Assembly (NCBI RefSeq): GCF_019511645.1
Contig: NZ_JAEUAX010000005.1
Coordinates: forward strand, 186,001 to 250,000
DNA length: 64,000 nucleotides
Direction of reading: 5' to 3'
DNA from: Microbacterium ureisolvens
Lineage (GTDB): Bacteria > Actinomycetota > Actinomycetes > Actinomycetales > Microbacteriaceae
Shown: piece by piece, positions 17,814 through 26,073 of the stretch
Layout of the letters: every line of letters begins with the position of its first letter
Position numbering within the stretch: position 1 is the stretch's first letter
Made by a program: the position numbers and the translations under genes
Notes under the pieces: model-generated
The model's database searches: none
Told to the model about the DNA's origin: nothing
The model's input: only the letters and a program-made list of their open reading frames with translations

Positions 17814-17846
17814 GTCAGCGAAGAGGCTAGGCGCCTCTTCGCTGAC
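17814..17846 (-). terminator. Hairpin terminator after the NRAMP-like gene
   Basis: A perfect 13-bp stem (GTCAGCGAAGAGG / CCTCTTCGCTGAC) with a seven-base loop begins 14 bp past the stop of the NRAMP-like gene. There is no long T-run, so termination may be partial or protein-assisted. Confidence 0.7.
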
Positions 17847-17860
17847 GACTGATCGCACTC

Positions 17861-19171
17861 TTATGCGCCGATCAGGGTGAGGAGGAGGCGTACCGAGAGT
17901 GCGAGAACGGCGGCGAGTCCGATGATGCCCAGCAGATTCTGCCACCACCGGTTGCGCATCTCCCCCATGAGACTGCGGCGGTTGGCCATGATGATGATCA
18001 GGGCGGCGAGGATCGGTGCGACGAGAACGGTGAGCGCCTGCGCGATGACGATGAGCTGGACCGGCGAGGTCTGGAAGATCAGCGCCACGATCACGCCGAA
18101 GGCGAGGATGCTGCCGCTGATGATCTTGGCGGTGAGCGAACTCGACGAGGCACCTCGCCCGAGGCCGTCGGACAGCATGGTCCCACCCGCGGTGGCGTTG
18201 GCGATCATCGAGGAGAACGCGGCGCCGAAGAACCCGAGGGCGAACACGGTGGACCCGATCGGCCCGGCGAGGGGTTCGAAGATGCCGGCGAGGGCGACGA
18301 TGGTCGGGGCTGCTTCTCCGGTCTTGCCGAGCACAGCGGCCGCGACGACGATGACGAGCGCGGTCATGATGCCGGGCGCGACGATCCCCGGGATCGTGTC
18401 GACGATGGTGACGTCACGGTAGTCGCTCTCGGTGCGTCCGCGCTCCTTCGTGCCGTAGGAGGTATAAAACGCGGCGTTGATCGAGAAGTTCGTCCCCACC
18501 AGCGCGACGATCAGCAGCCATGAACCTTCAGGGAAGGTCGGGATGAATCCGGTCGCGGCGGCCGCCCAGTCGGGGTTCGACACGAAGGCCGAGACGATGA
18601 ACGCGATGGCCATGAGCGCGACGATGGCGACGAGGACCTTCTCGATGACGCGGTAGACGTTGCGGAGAAGGAGCAGTGCGGCGACGGCGACCGTGCAGAT
18701 CACGGTCCACATGACAGGGTTTCCGCCGAACAGCATGGACAGTCCGAGACCGGACCCGACGGCGTTGCCGACGGAGAAGCACAAAGTGATCAGGAAGATG
18801 CCGATGCCGGCGAGGACGCCGACCCAGGTGCCGAGGTGGGCTTTGATGGAGGCGATGAGCGAGACGGGCGATTTGATGCCGAGTCGCACGCTCATGTCGG
18901 TGAGGAAGATCATCAGGATCGTGGAGATGACGATGACCCAGATCAGGGCGTACTGGTAGCCGCTTCCGGCTTGCACGGCGGTGGTGAGGTTCCCGGGGCC
19001 GAACTGCCAGGCGCCGGCGACGAAGGCGGGGCCGATGAGGGCGAGCTGCTGCCAGAAGGAGCGGCGCTTGCCGTGGGCGTTGACGATGCTCTTCATCGTC
19101 TCGGTGGATACGCGGCCGTAGCCGGTCCCGGGAGTCGTGGAGGTGTGACGGGTGTTGGTGCGGTCAGCCAT
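17861..19171 (-). CDS. NRAMP-fold transporter lacking canonical metal-binding residues
   Basis: This 436-residue protein has about eleven membrane helices and the NRAMP scaffold, starting GPAFVAGAWQFGPGNLTTAVQAG where metal transporters have G-P-G-F...DPGN. The metal-ligand Asp of DPGN is Gly58, with P59-G60-N61 retained. In helix 6 the M-P-H metal motif is replaced by S230-I231-N232 (GTNFSINAAFY). Loss of both ligand sets argues against Mn2+/Fe2+ transport. The gene follows a DHDPS-family lyase gene, which raises the possibility of an organic substrate. A GAAGGAG site supports ATG 19171. Confidence 0.85.
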   Translation of the reverse strand: MADRTNTRHTSTTPGTGYGRVSTETMKSIVNAHGKRRSFWQQLALIGPAFVAGAWQFGPGNLTTAVQAGSGYQYALIWVIVISTILMIFLTDMSVRLGIKSPVSLIASIKAHLGTWVGVLAGIGIFLITLCFSVGNAVGSGLGLSMLFGGNPVMWTVICTVAVAALLLLRNVYRVIEKVLVAIVALMAIAFIVSAFVSNPDWAAAATGFIPTFPEGSWLLIVALVGTNFSINAAFYTSYGTKERGRTESDYRDVTIVDTIPGIVAPGIMTALVIVVAAAVLGKTGEAAPTIVALAGIFEPLAGPIGSTVFALGFFGAAFSSMIANATAGGTMLSDGLGRGASSSSLTAKIISGSILAFGVIVALIFQTSPVQLIVIAQALTVLVAPILAALIIIMANRRSLMGEMRNRWWQNLLGIIGLAAVLALSVRLLLTLIGA

Positions 19172-19264
19172 GGTTCGTGCTCCTTCATTGGAGGCGTCGG
19201 CGTGAGCCGAGAAGTCTTCGTTGACTAGGGTGCCGCTGAGGCGGCGGCGGGGTGAACCCCAGGG

Positions 19265-19295
19265 GCCGGGGCGGGGCGTTGCGCCCCACCCCGGC
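19265..19295 (-). terminator. GC-rich hairpin between lyase and NRAMP-like genes
   Basis: A 14-bp stem with one mismatch and a three-base loop lies about 7 bp past the lyase stop and 94 bp before the transporter start. It may attenuate read-through, making the transporter less expressed than the lyase, or protect the message end. Confidence 0.6.
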
Positions 19296-19301
19296 AGGTG
19301 A

Positions 19302-20237
19302 TCACGCGGGAACGGCGACTTTGCCCAGGCCCGCGGAGGCGAACGCCGCGGCGATCTCGGCGTCGGCGCCGTCGGGCAGCGGCAGCAGCGGGGTGCGCAC
19401 GGTGGCGTGGTCCAGGATGCCTCGGTTGACGAGGCCCCACTTCAGCGCGACGGTGCCTTCCATGTGCGAGCCGCGGTGATACACGTTCTTGGTGACCGGC
19501 AGCAGTCGCTCGTGGATGGCGTGTGCGCGGGGGTAGTCCTGCGCCTTGCCGGCGTCGATGAGCTCGATGAGCGCCTCCGGGGCGATGTTGCCGTAGCCGA
19601 CGAGCAGGCCGTCGACGTCGAACATCGTCGGCAGCAGGTACTCGTCATGGCACGAGAGGATCTGCAGCTCGGGGTAAGCGGCGCGCAGAGCGGGGATCTC
19701 GGTGTACCAGCGGCGCATGTTGCGGACGCCGTTCTTGGTGGCGAACACGCCTTCCTGGCCGGCGATCTCGAGCTGGGTGTCGAGGTTGTAAGACGCCTTG
19801 GTGTTGTCGGGGTACTGGAAGAGGATGAGCGGCAAGCCCGACTCCTCGTAGATCTCCTGGTACCGGGACTGGGGTGCGCCGTCCTGGTAGCCGAAGCGCA
19901 GCCAGCCGTGCGAGGGGTAGACGAGGCCGGCGGCGGCGCCAGCCTCGACGGCCTTCTTCGCCTCGAGGGCGGCGGTCTTGTTGCCTTCCTTGGTGATGCC
20001 GGCGATCACCGGCACGCGGCCGTCGGTCGATGCGACGAACGCGCGGATGACGTCGAGCTGCTCTTCGTCGGTGAGGAAGGTGCCTTCGCCGGCGTGACCG
20101 AGCACGACGAGGCTCTTCACTCCGTCGATCGAGCCGAGCCACGACCCGAGTCGCTGGATGGCGTCGTAGTCCACGTTGCCTTCGGTGGTGAACGGGGTGA
20201 CGGGTGCGGGGTTCAGGCCGCGGAGATCAAGGGACAT
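19302..20237 (-). CDS. Dihydrodipicolinate-synthase-family lyase/aldolase
   Basis: ATG 20237 follows AGAGGAG and gives 311 residues. The TIM-barrel family motifs are visible but divergent: LGHAGEGTFLT (47-55) replaces G-T-T-G-E, Tyr142 lies in LFQYPDN, and the Schiff-base Lys168 is in VFATKNGVRN. True DapA has Y-N-x-P and G-x-K, so this is more likely a catabolic aldolase or dehydratase (keto-acid sugar, N-acetylneuraminate or hydroxyproline-type substrate) than lysine biosynthesis. The divergent LacI regulator supports a catabolic role. Confidence 0.85.
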   Translation of the reverse strand: MSLDLRGLNPAPVTPFTTEGNVDYDAIQRLGSWLGSIDGVKSLVVLGHAGEGTFLTDEEQLDVIRAFVASTDGRVPVIAGITKEGNKTAALEAKKAVEAGAAAGLVYPSHGWLRFGYQDGAPQSRYQEIYEESGLPLILFQYPDNTKASYNLDTQLEIAGQEGVFATKNGVRNMRRWYTEIPALRAAYPELQILSCHDEYLLPTMFDVDGLLVGYGNIAPEALIELIDAGKAQDYPRAHAIHERLLPVTKNVYHRGSHMEGTVALKWGLVNRGILDHATVRTPLLPLPDGADAEIAAAFASAGLGKVAVPA

Positions 20238-20274
20238 CGGTGGCTCCTCTGATGAACGTCTGAGTGATAAGGAT

Positions 20275-20316
20275 CTTGCGAACGTTAGCGGGAACGTTTG
20301 CAAGAACGATTGCAAG
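20275..20316. promoter_or_regulatory. Overlapping LacI-type operators in divergent promoter region
   Basis: CTTGCGAACGTT and AACGTTTGCAAG form an inverted repeat (11 of 12 paired, six-base spacer), immediately followed by TTGCAA-GAACGA-TTGCAA. Both are classic LacI-family operator shapes. The array starts 38 bp upstream of the lyase and 74 bp upstream of the regulator, so the neighbouring LacI protein probably represses both. Confidence 0.72.
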
Positions 20317-20389
20317 TATCGCGCGTCGCGGGAGAGAATGTCAAGCGAACGTGTAGACAGGTTTCAGACCACAGGTCGGAAGGTGCGGA

Positions 20390-21391
20390 GTGAGCGAAGC
20401 TCAGGTAGTGACTTTGCGCGACGTCGCCGTCGCCGCGGGAGTCAGCGTTTCGACGGTGAGTCGGGTGCTCGACGAGCGGGTCCGGCCCTCGCGGTCGGCG
20501 ACGGCGGAGAAGGTGCGCAAGATCGCCGACGAGCTGGGATACCGGCGCAATGTCTTCGCATCGAGCCTCCGGCGCGGCGAGACGGGAACGATCGGGGCGC
20601 TCGTGCCGCGCCTGGCGGACACCGTCATGGCGCTGATGTTCGAAGCGATCGAGCGAACCGCCCGATCACGCGGATACTTCGCCGTCGTCGCGACCTGCGG
20701 GGACGACCCCGACGAGGAACGCGAAGCCACCGAACGCCTGCTGGACCGAGGCGTGGACGGGTTGATCCTCGCGACCGCACGACTTGATGACGCCTTGCCG
20801 GCCTCGCTGCGCGCCCGCGACATCCGGCACGCACTGGTGCTGCGCACGGACGGGGTGAGCCCGTCGTCGCTGGGTGACGACGTCGCGGGCGGCTACTTCG
20901 CGGTGCGGCATCTGGTCGATCTCGGGCACCGAGACATCGCGGTGATCACCGGTCCGTCCTTCACCTCCAGTGCCCAGGACCGGCTCGCCGGCGCCCGCCG
21001 CGCTCTCACTGAAACCGGATCACCGCTGCCGGATGACCGCGTCCTGTCGACCGGCTACGGCGTCGAGGCGGGAGTGACTGCGGGGCACGAACTGCTGGAG
21101 GCCAAGACGCGACCGACGGCGATCTTCGCCGCCAACGACAACCTCGCGCTCGGCGTCATCACGGCGGCAACGAAGCGAGGACTGATCGTCGGGCAGGACC
21201 TCTCCGTCGTCGGGTACAACGACATCCCGCTCGCGGCTCAGCTGCCCGTGCCACTGAGCTCGGTGCGCGTCCCGTTCGACCAGATCGCCGCATCGGCTGT
21301 GGACCAACTGCTCACCCACGCGCCCGCCGGGCAGCTGCGGCGGTTCCTTCCCTCCCTGATCCCACGAGCGTCGACAGCCCTCCCCCGTTGA
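20390..21391 (+). CDS. LacI-family transcriptional regulator
   Basis: The GTG-started 333-residue protein has the helix-turn-helix VTLRDVAVAAGVSVSTVSRVL, the YRRNVFASSLRRG hinge and a sensor domain with AIFAANDNLALGVITA. A GGAAGGTGCGGA leader precedes the start. It diverges from the lyase/NRAMP-like pair with the tandem operators between them. The inducer is unknown. Confidence 0.93.
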   Translation: MSEAQVVTLRDVAVAAGVSVSTVSRVLDERVRPSRSATAEKVRKIADELGYRRNVFASSLRRGETGTIGALVPRLADTVMALMFEAIERTARSRGYFAVVATCGDDPDEEREATERLLDRGVDGLILATARLDDALPASLRARDIRHALVLRTDGVSPSSLGDDVAGGYFAVRHLVDLGHRDIAVITGPSFTSSAQDRLAGARRALTETGSPLPDDRVLSTGYGVEAGVTAGHELLEAKTRPTAIFAANDNLALGVITAATKRGLIVGQDLSVVGYNDIPLAAQLPVPLSSVRVPFDQIAASAVDQLLTHAPAGQLRRFLPSLIPRASTALPR

Positions 21392-21474
21392 CAGTCCGCC
21401 ACATCCTCGAAGAATCGGGGATCGTCCGCAGCGACATCACGTATCCGAGCTCGGTCCGCAAAACGCAGAAACAA

Positions 21475-21502
21475 GAAAAGCGCCGGTAAACCGGCGCTTT
21501 TC
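21475..21502. terminator. Strong bidirectional hairpin terminator
   Basis: The stem GAAAAGCGCCGG / CCGGCGCTTTTC is perfect over 12 bp with a TAAA loop and an A/T-rich base on both sides, so it can act as an intrinsic terminator in either direction. It lies 83 bp after the LacI stop and just before the tRNA remnant. Confidence 0.8.
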
Positions 21503-21527
21503 TCAAGGTTACTGTCTCAACACAGTG

Positions 21528-21573
21528 CGCGCCCGAAGGGACTCGAACCCCTAACCTTCTGATCCGTAGTCAA
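21528..21573 (-). pseudogene. tRNA-Arg(ACG) 3' fragment
   Basis: The minus strand shows anticodon loop CTACGGA (anticodon ACG), TCAGAAGG, T-arm GGGTTCGAGTCCC and acceptor CGGGCGC. As in the left copy the D-arm and 5' acceptor strand are absent. It is closer to a typical actinobacterial tRNA-Arg(ACG) than the left copy, so it may be the younger junction. Confidence 0.75.
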
Positions 21574-21790
21574 GCGGGAAGTGCCGCGAAGCCCTTGCGG
21601 ACACTGGGATCGACGCCCTCAGTGCACACATTGGTGCACACATGCGTGTCATCGACTCAGTCGTGCTATCCGGCTCGGTGCTCGCGTGTGAAGCGGCCGA
21701 TGCATGAAGCAAGCTCGCCCGCTTGAGAGCGACGTTACACAACAGGCCCGGATGACACTCGGGGCCCGTTGCTCGTGCACGATCGATGAT

Positions 21791-21818
21791 TGGCGGTGAC
21801 GGTGGGATTTGAACCCAG
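21791..21818 (-). pseudogene. Second tRNA 3' fragment with encoded CCA
   Basis: The minus strand carries a T-arm (GGGTTCAAATCCCAC, with one mismatch at the outer pair), acceptor strand CGTCACC, discriminator G and CCA. No anticodon arm of matching geometry precedes it. The T-loop TTCAAAT suggests a Ser- or Leu-class tRNA, but isotype cannot be fixed from this piece. Confidence 0.5.
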
Positions 21819-22157
21819 GACGCCCCGATCCGTCTGAATCCGGCTCGACCGGAGTCCGCGAATTCTGCGACTGTGAGGTGGTGCACTGTGCCATGAATGC
21901 TCTCCATTCGCCCTCGATCCGGGAGGGATGTGGGCACGACGTGGGCAGGATGGGCGGGCCTCGAGCTTCGTGGCGTTGTGGTTTGGCCGTTCCGCTGTGA
22001 GCCCGCGCACGCACCCGCCGAAGCGAGGGGTCCTCCCAGCGCTTTGTCATCCGTAGTCACGGGAGTCAGCACAGCATCCGGCTGAACACGTCCGAATACG
22101 CGAGCTCCGGCTCGGCAAGGACCTCGGCAATCAGGGTCGTCAAGGCAGGCGGATCCC

Positions 22158-22219
22158 GTGCCATCGTGGGATCACTTCTTCGCTTCTTGCCCGAAACAAC
22201 GGGTCTCCCACGATGGCAC
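22158..22219. repeat. 14-bp perfect inverted repeat
   Basis: GTGCCATCGTGGGA (22158-22171) is repeated inverted as TCCCACGATGGCAC (22206-22219) with 34 bp between. It could be a hairpin in RNA, an operator, or part of an insertion-sequence remnant. Nothing flanking settles which. Confidence 0.5.
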
Positions 22220-22411
22220 CCTTACATCTAGACGACGAGGACCCCGTGGGAAGTGACACCACCCTATGAGACCGCACCCCGCCGTCCGAGTCCACAAGAT
22301 CGAGCCTGTTCGACTCGGACAATGGGCGGACGGAGACGGGTCCGATCCTCGACCAGCCCGGTCAGCCCGTGCACCACCCCGATGCCGCTGATGCGACACG
22401 GGCCTCGAAGG

Positions 22412-24655
22412 TCACTTGGCGATCAGGTTGAGCTGGGCGTTGAGCGCGGCGACCTCCTCAACGGGAACTCCCCCTGCCTGCTTGATGAGTTTGGCGACGC
22501 TCATGCGGTCGACGATCGCGTGCATCGCCGGCGGGATCTCGACGCCTCGGCCGACTTCACCCCGGCTGGTCGAGACGGCCTCGAGCACCGATGCGATCAC
22601 GCGGGCACCCTCCTCCGAGCGCTTAATGTCGGCCAGCGAGTCATGGATCGAGAAGAAGCCGTCGGGAGTGGGCAGCGGTGCGTCGTCGAACCAGTTCGCG
22701 ATGCTGGTGGTGGGCATGATGGAGGCTGGCGGCACCTCGTCGACCTTGCGCAGACGGATCGAGTCGGTCGCGTCGGCGGCGCGGGCGGTGATCTCGTGCT
22801 CGCCGGTCAGCGGGATCTCGAATCGGAACGCCCTGACGCCGGAGGCCGTCCCGACCGGAGCACCGTCCACGAGGAGCGTCACTTCCGGCTGGTTGGAGTA
22901 CACAATCACCTCCGTCACGTCTTCAGCGCGATCGGCGCGCCGCCGGCCCGCTACGTGGACGAAGGGCTCCGTCGCCCACGCCGCCTTGTAGACGTAGAAC
23001 GCATCCTTCTTCAGCGAGCGGTCGAACGACACCAGCCCCTTCTGGTTTCGCCCGGCGACGCCGCCCTCGTCCCGGCCCGCCGAACCGAAGTCGGCGAGGT
23101 TCCACACATGCGTAGCCCACAGCCACGGCCGCTCCTCGATCATCGCAACCATGTGCTCGTGGTACAGCGCCTGGTAGCTCTCGGTGTAGTCGCCCTTCGT
23201 GGGGTCGGCGGACTGAAACTGCGCGTTGGCATCGGCGCCGTATTCCGACAGGCCGATCGCGATATCGGGGTACGAGCTGTGGAAGTCGTCGAGCCAGCTG
23301 TCGTTGTCCGCCGATTCACCGACGTACCATCCGAAGTACAGGTTGTACGACATGACGTCCGGAAGAGTGATGAGCGGGTGGTCGGTCTCGAGCAGGAACA
23401 GGTTCGCCATCGCCGTCAGCCGCGTGGGGTCGAGACGGTGCGCGAGGTTGTTGAGCTCCCGGTGGGCCGCGAGCACGTCATCGCCCGCGCCGGCAAGGGT
23501 GATCTCGTTCGACAGCCCCCAGCAGACGATGCTGGCGTGGTGACGGTTCTGCACGATCAGTTCGGTGAGCTGCTCACGGGCGTTGTCGACCCCACCAGGC
23601 AGGAAGACCGTGATCTGCGGGATCTCGGCCCAGACTACGAGGCCGACCTCGTCGCACAGGTCGTAGAACCGCTGGTCGTGCTGGTAATGCGCGAGCCGCA
23701 CGGTAGTCGCACCGATCTCGCGGATCAGCGCGAGGTCCGTTTGCTTCATGTCCTCGGTGATCGCGTTGCCGACGCCCTCGAAGTCCTGGTGACGTGAGAC
23801 CCCGCGCAGTGGATACTCCTCGCCATTGAGCAGGAAGCCTCGCTCCGGGTCGACCGCGAACTCGCGGCATCCGAACCGCAGTTCGACTCTGTCGATCACG
23901 GTCTCGCCCTCGAGCAGCTCGGCGCGCGCTGTATACAGATGGGGGTCCCGCAGGCCGTGCCAGCGGCGCACCTGCACAATCGTGAGCTCGGTCGACGCCT
24001 CACCCGCCGTGACCGGGACAACACTCGACTCCTGGCCGTCAATGACGAATCGAACGGATGCCGCGCTGGACGCCGCACCGACGACGCGCGCATTCAGCGC
24101 GACCTCTGCACGATCTCCCGAGAGTGTCGGGGTGATCGTCAGCCCCGGGCCCCCATGGTCGTCGAGCACGAAGTGGGTTGCGCCCACACTGATCTGCCGG
24201 ACCTCTCGATAGATGCCGCCGTAGAATGTGAAATCGGCCTGCTGCGGGTACACGGTCTGATTCGCTGAGTTGTCGACGACGACCACCACGGTCGCGGTGC
24301 CATCCACGAGATGGGGGGTGAGATCCACCCGGAACGTGGAGTACCCGCCATCGTGGCGCGAGAGCAGCTCCCCACCTACGAACACCTCAGCCGAGGAGTT
24401 CGCCCCGGCGAACTCGATCCACGTCTCGGCGGCATCCGTCTCGGCGCTCACCCGCCGGGCATATGTCGACCGGCCACGGCGGTAATCGCCCCCCGCCTGC
24501 CCGTCGACCGCGTTCCACGTATGCGGCAGAGTGACCGTCGACCCGGCCGCGGCCACCTCGTCCCAGCTCGCAGCGGGAAGCGCCGCGGGCGCGAACGCCC
24601 AGTCGTCGATGATCGGCGTCATCCGGCGGGAGGAGCGGGCGGAGGTTTCTGACAT
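22412..24655 (-). CDS. Glycoside hydrolase family 2 beta-galactosidase-like enzyme
   Basis: From ATG 24655 (AAAGGAG leader) the protein has 747 residues and no signal peptide, so it is cytoplasmic. Domains in order are the GH2 sugar-binding jelly roll (about 15-160), an immunoglobulin-like domain (165-265) and the TIM barrel (270-570). The acid/base is Glu384 in GLSNEI and the nucleophile Glu471 in LSEYGAD. The GLVSFDRSLKKDAFYVYKA segment is typical of GH2 beta-galactosidases. A C-terminal region of about 150 residues follows. It is divergent from an AraC regulator and near a GPH symporter, consistent with import and internal cleavage of a beta-galactoside or related glycoside. Confidence 0.9.
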   Translation of the reverse strand: MSETSARSSRRMTPIIDDWAFAPAALPAASWDEVAAAGSTVTLPHTWNAVDGQAGGDYRRGRSTYARRVSAETDAAETWIEFAGANSSAEVFVGGELLSRHDGGYSTFRVDLTPHLVDGTATVVVVVDNSANQTVYPQQADFTFYGGIYREVRQISVGATHFVLDDHGGPGLTITPTLSGDRAEVALNARVVGAASSAASVRFVIDGQESSVVPVTAGEASTELTIVQVRRWHGLRDPHLYTARAELLEGETVIDRVELRFGCREFAVDPERGFLLNGEEYPLRGVSRHQDFEGVGNAITEDMKQTDLALIREIGATTVRLAHYQHDQRFYDLCDEVGLVVWAEIPQITVFLPGGVDNAREQLTELIVQNRHHASIVCWGLSNEITLAGAGDDVLAAHRELNNLAHRLDPTRLTAMANLFLLETDHPLITLPDVMSYNLYFGWYVGESADNDSWLDDFHSSYPDIAIGLSEYGADANAQFQSADPTKGDYTESYQALYHEHMVAMIEERPWLWATHVWNLADFGSAGRDEGGVAGRNQKGLVSFDRSLKKDAFYVYKAAWATEPFVHVAGRRRADRAEDVTEVIVYSNQPEVTLLVDGAPVGTASGVRAFRFEIPLTGEHEITARAADATDSIRLRKVDEVPPASIMPTTSIANWFDDAPLPTPDGFFSIHDSLADIKRSEEGARVIASVLEAVSTSRGEVGRGVEIPPAMHAIVDRMSVAKLIKQAGGVPVEEVAALNAQLNLIAK

Positions 24656-24795
24656 GTGTGGTCTCCTTTGGCGCACAGCGCACCGGCGAACGCCGGACTC
24701 TCCTCACGCTAGGGCGGCCGGACGGGGGGTGATAGAACTGGTTGAGCAAGAACAGCACTCATTCTGCAGAACTGCCGAACATCCAAAGGGTCGAG

Positions 24796-26004
24796 ATGAT
24801 GACGACGGGCGGAACTGACCGCGTCGGCACGATCGTCGACGCGCTCGCGGAGGTACTCAGCTGCCCTGTGCTGGTCACATCGAACGTCCCCGAGGCACTT
24901 GCGGCGTTCCAGGAGGCGCACTGCCTCGATCCGCAGATCCAGCCCGCGTTCACCGCGGCTGCCCTGCACGAGTTCGTGCAGGGCATGCCGGCTCAGGTCG
25001 TCCACGAGATCGAAGAGCCGCTGGGCATGGCTGTGACTATTGCGCGGTGGGACGATCGCCTGCTCCTCATCGGCCCCTACACGCACGGGCAAATGTACCC
25101 GGGTACCGCCGAAGAGGTGCTGAGTCGGCTCGCGATCCCGACCGCCTACCTGTCGGCATACAAGCTGTATCGCACCCGGTACGCGATCGTCGATGCCGAG
25201 TACGTGCACCGCAGCGCCTCGGCGGCGCTGCGCGGGGCCGGGCGAGATGATCTCGTCGGCTCGCTGCAGCACGTGAAGGCCGAGGGCGGAACCATTGCGC
25301 CCAGCCAGGCCGACGCCCCACAATCGGGATCGTTCGCGGTGATTGAGGAGCGGTATCGCCACGAGCAGGACTTCATGGACGCCGTCGCAGACGGCGCCAC
25401 AGATCGCGCGCTGGCGGCGCTGCACGGGCTGTCGGGGATGCCGCGCATCAGCGGCTATCTCAACACGCCGTTTCTCGGGGCGACGATCCTCCGCGTCATG
25501 GCGCGGGTCGCAGCGCAGCGCGGCGGGCTGCCCCCGGTGACGATCGACGCGATCTCACAGGAGTACGCCCAGCGCTTGCATCGTGTGGGGCATACCTCCG
25601 ACCCCCACCACGCCCTGGGCTTCACGTCGCAGTTGGTCACCGACTTCTGCGATGCGGTGCGGCGCCATCGCCAGCGGGCGTACCCGCCGCTCGTGCGGCG
25701 CGTGACCGACGAGATCGACCTGCATCTGAGCAGGCAGCCCTCGACCGCCGATCTTGCCGAGCGCCTCGGCGTGTCGACGTCGACGCTGGCACGGCGGTTC
25801 AAGGACGCGACCGGCACCACCCTTTCGGGTTACGTCGCGCAGCGTCGAGCCGAGCGTGCGGCGCGGTTGCTCGCCACGACCGCGCAGAGTGTGCGCGACA
25901 TCGCGATGTTCGTCGGGTACGACGATGCCAACTACTTCGTCAAGGTGTTCCGCGCTGAGTACGGCATGACGCCGACGGCGTACCGCGACCTGCACGCGAG
26001 ATGA
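24796..26004 (+). CDS. AraC-family transcriptional regulator
   Basis: With ATG 24796 the protein has 402 residues. The C-terminal 100 residues carry two helix-turn-helix units, STADLAERLGVSTSTLARRFKDATG and VRDIAMFVGYDDANYFVKVFRAEYG, the AraC signature. The N-terminal sensor of about 290 residues is not a cupin arm and resembles the regulators that control glycosidase operons in Firmicutes. It diverges from the GH2 gene and probably activates it. A TTG at 24742 could add 18 residues. Confidence 0.88.
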   Translation: MMTTGGTDRVGTIVDALAEVLSCPVLVTSNVPEALAAFQEAHCLDPQIQPAFTAAALHEFVQGMPAQVVHEIEEPLGMAVTIARWDDRLLLIGPYTHGQMYPGTAEEVLSRLAIPTAYLSAYKLYRTRYAIVDAEYVHRSASAALRGAGRDDLVGSLQHVKAEGGTIAPSQADAPQSGSFAVIEERYRHEQDFMDAVADGATDRALAALHGLSGMPRISGYLNTPFLGATILRVMARVAAQRGGLPPVTIDAISQEYAQRLHRVGHTSDPHHALGFTSQLVTDFCDAVRRHRQRAYPPLVRRVTDEIDLHLSRQPSTADLAERLGVSTSTLARRFKDATGTTLSGYVAQRRAERAARLLATTAQSVRDIAMFVGYDDANYFVKVFRAEYGMTPTAYRDLHAR

Positions 26005-26012
26005 CCGAGGCA

Positions 26013-26044
26013 GCGAAGGCGAGCGCTTGCCCTCTCGCCTTCGC
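26013..26044. terminator. Hairpin between convergent AraC and GPH genes
   Basis: A perfect 11-bp stem (GCGAAGGCGAG / CTCGCCTTCGC) with a ten-base loop lies between two convergent stops, placed to end both transcripts. There is no T-tract. Confidence 0.6.
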
Positions 26045-26073
26045 GGCCCCGGTCCGCCGGCGACGGCACGCCG

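Larger units (their letters stand above)
21464..21581. repeat. Right copy of ~117-bp direct repeat carrying a tRNA-Arg 3' half
   Basis: This is the partner of 17635-17750. The tRNA part and its 3' flank (ACAGTGCGCGCCCGAAGGGA) are nearly identical, as is the non-tRNA flank gggaag on the other side. Sharing on both sides of the tRNA half means that the copies are duplicated junctions, not simply two tRNA genes. Confidence 0.75.
21392..22411. other. Gene-free stretch with integration scars
   Basis: About 1 kb has no convincing gene. It holds a strong hairpin (21475-21502), the right direct repeat with its tRNA-Arg half, a second tRNA 3' fragment (21791-21818), and a 14-bp inverted repeat (22158-22171 / 22206-22219). 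On the minus strand a short open stretch ends in TGA next to the tRNA half (reading ...EGVDPSVRKGFAALPA), and a 32-residue frame runs 22164-22066; both could be tails or heads of lost mobile-element genes but I cannot identify them. Confidence 0.6.

Noticed and set aside
21551..22072. 173-residue minus-strand frame across the tRNA remnants
   Set aside because: It reads through the tRNA fragment and inter-element sequence with no domain, and has no plausible ribosome site.
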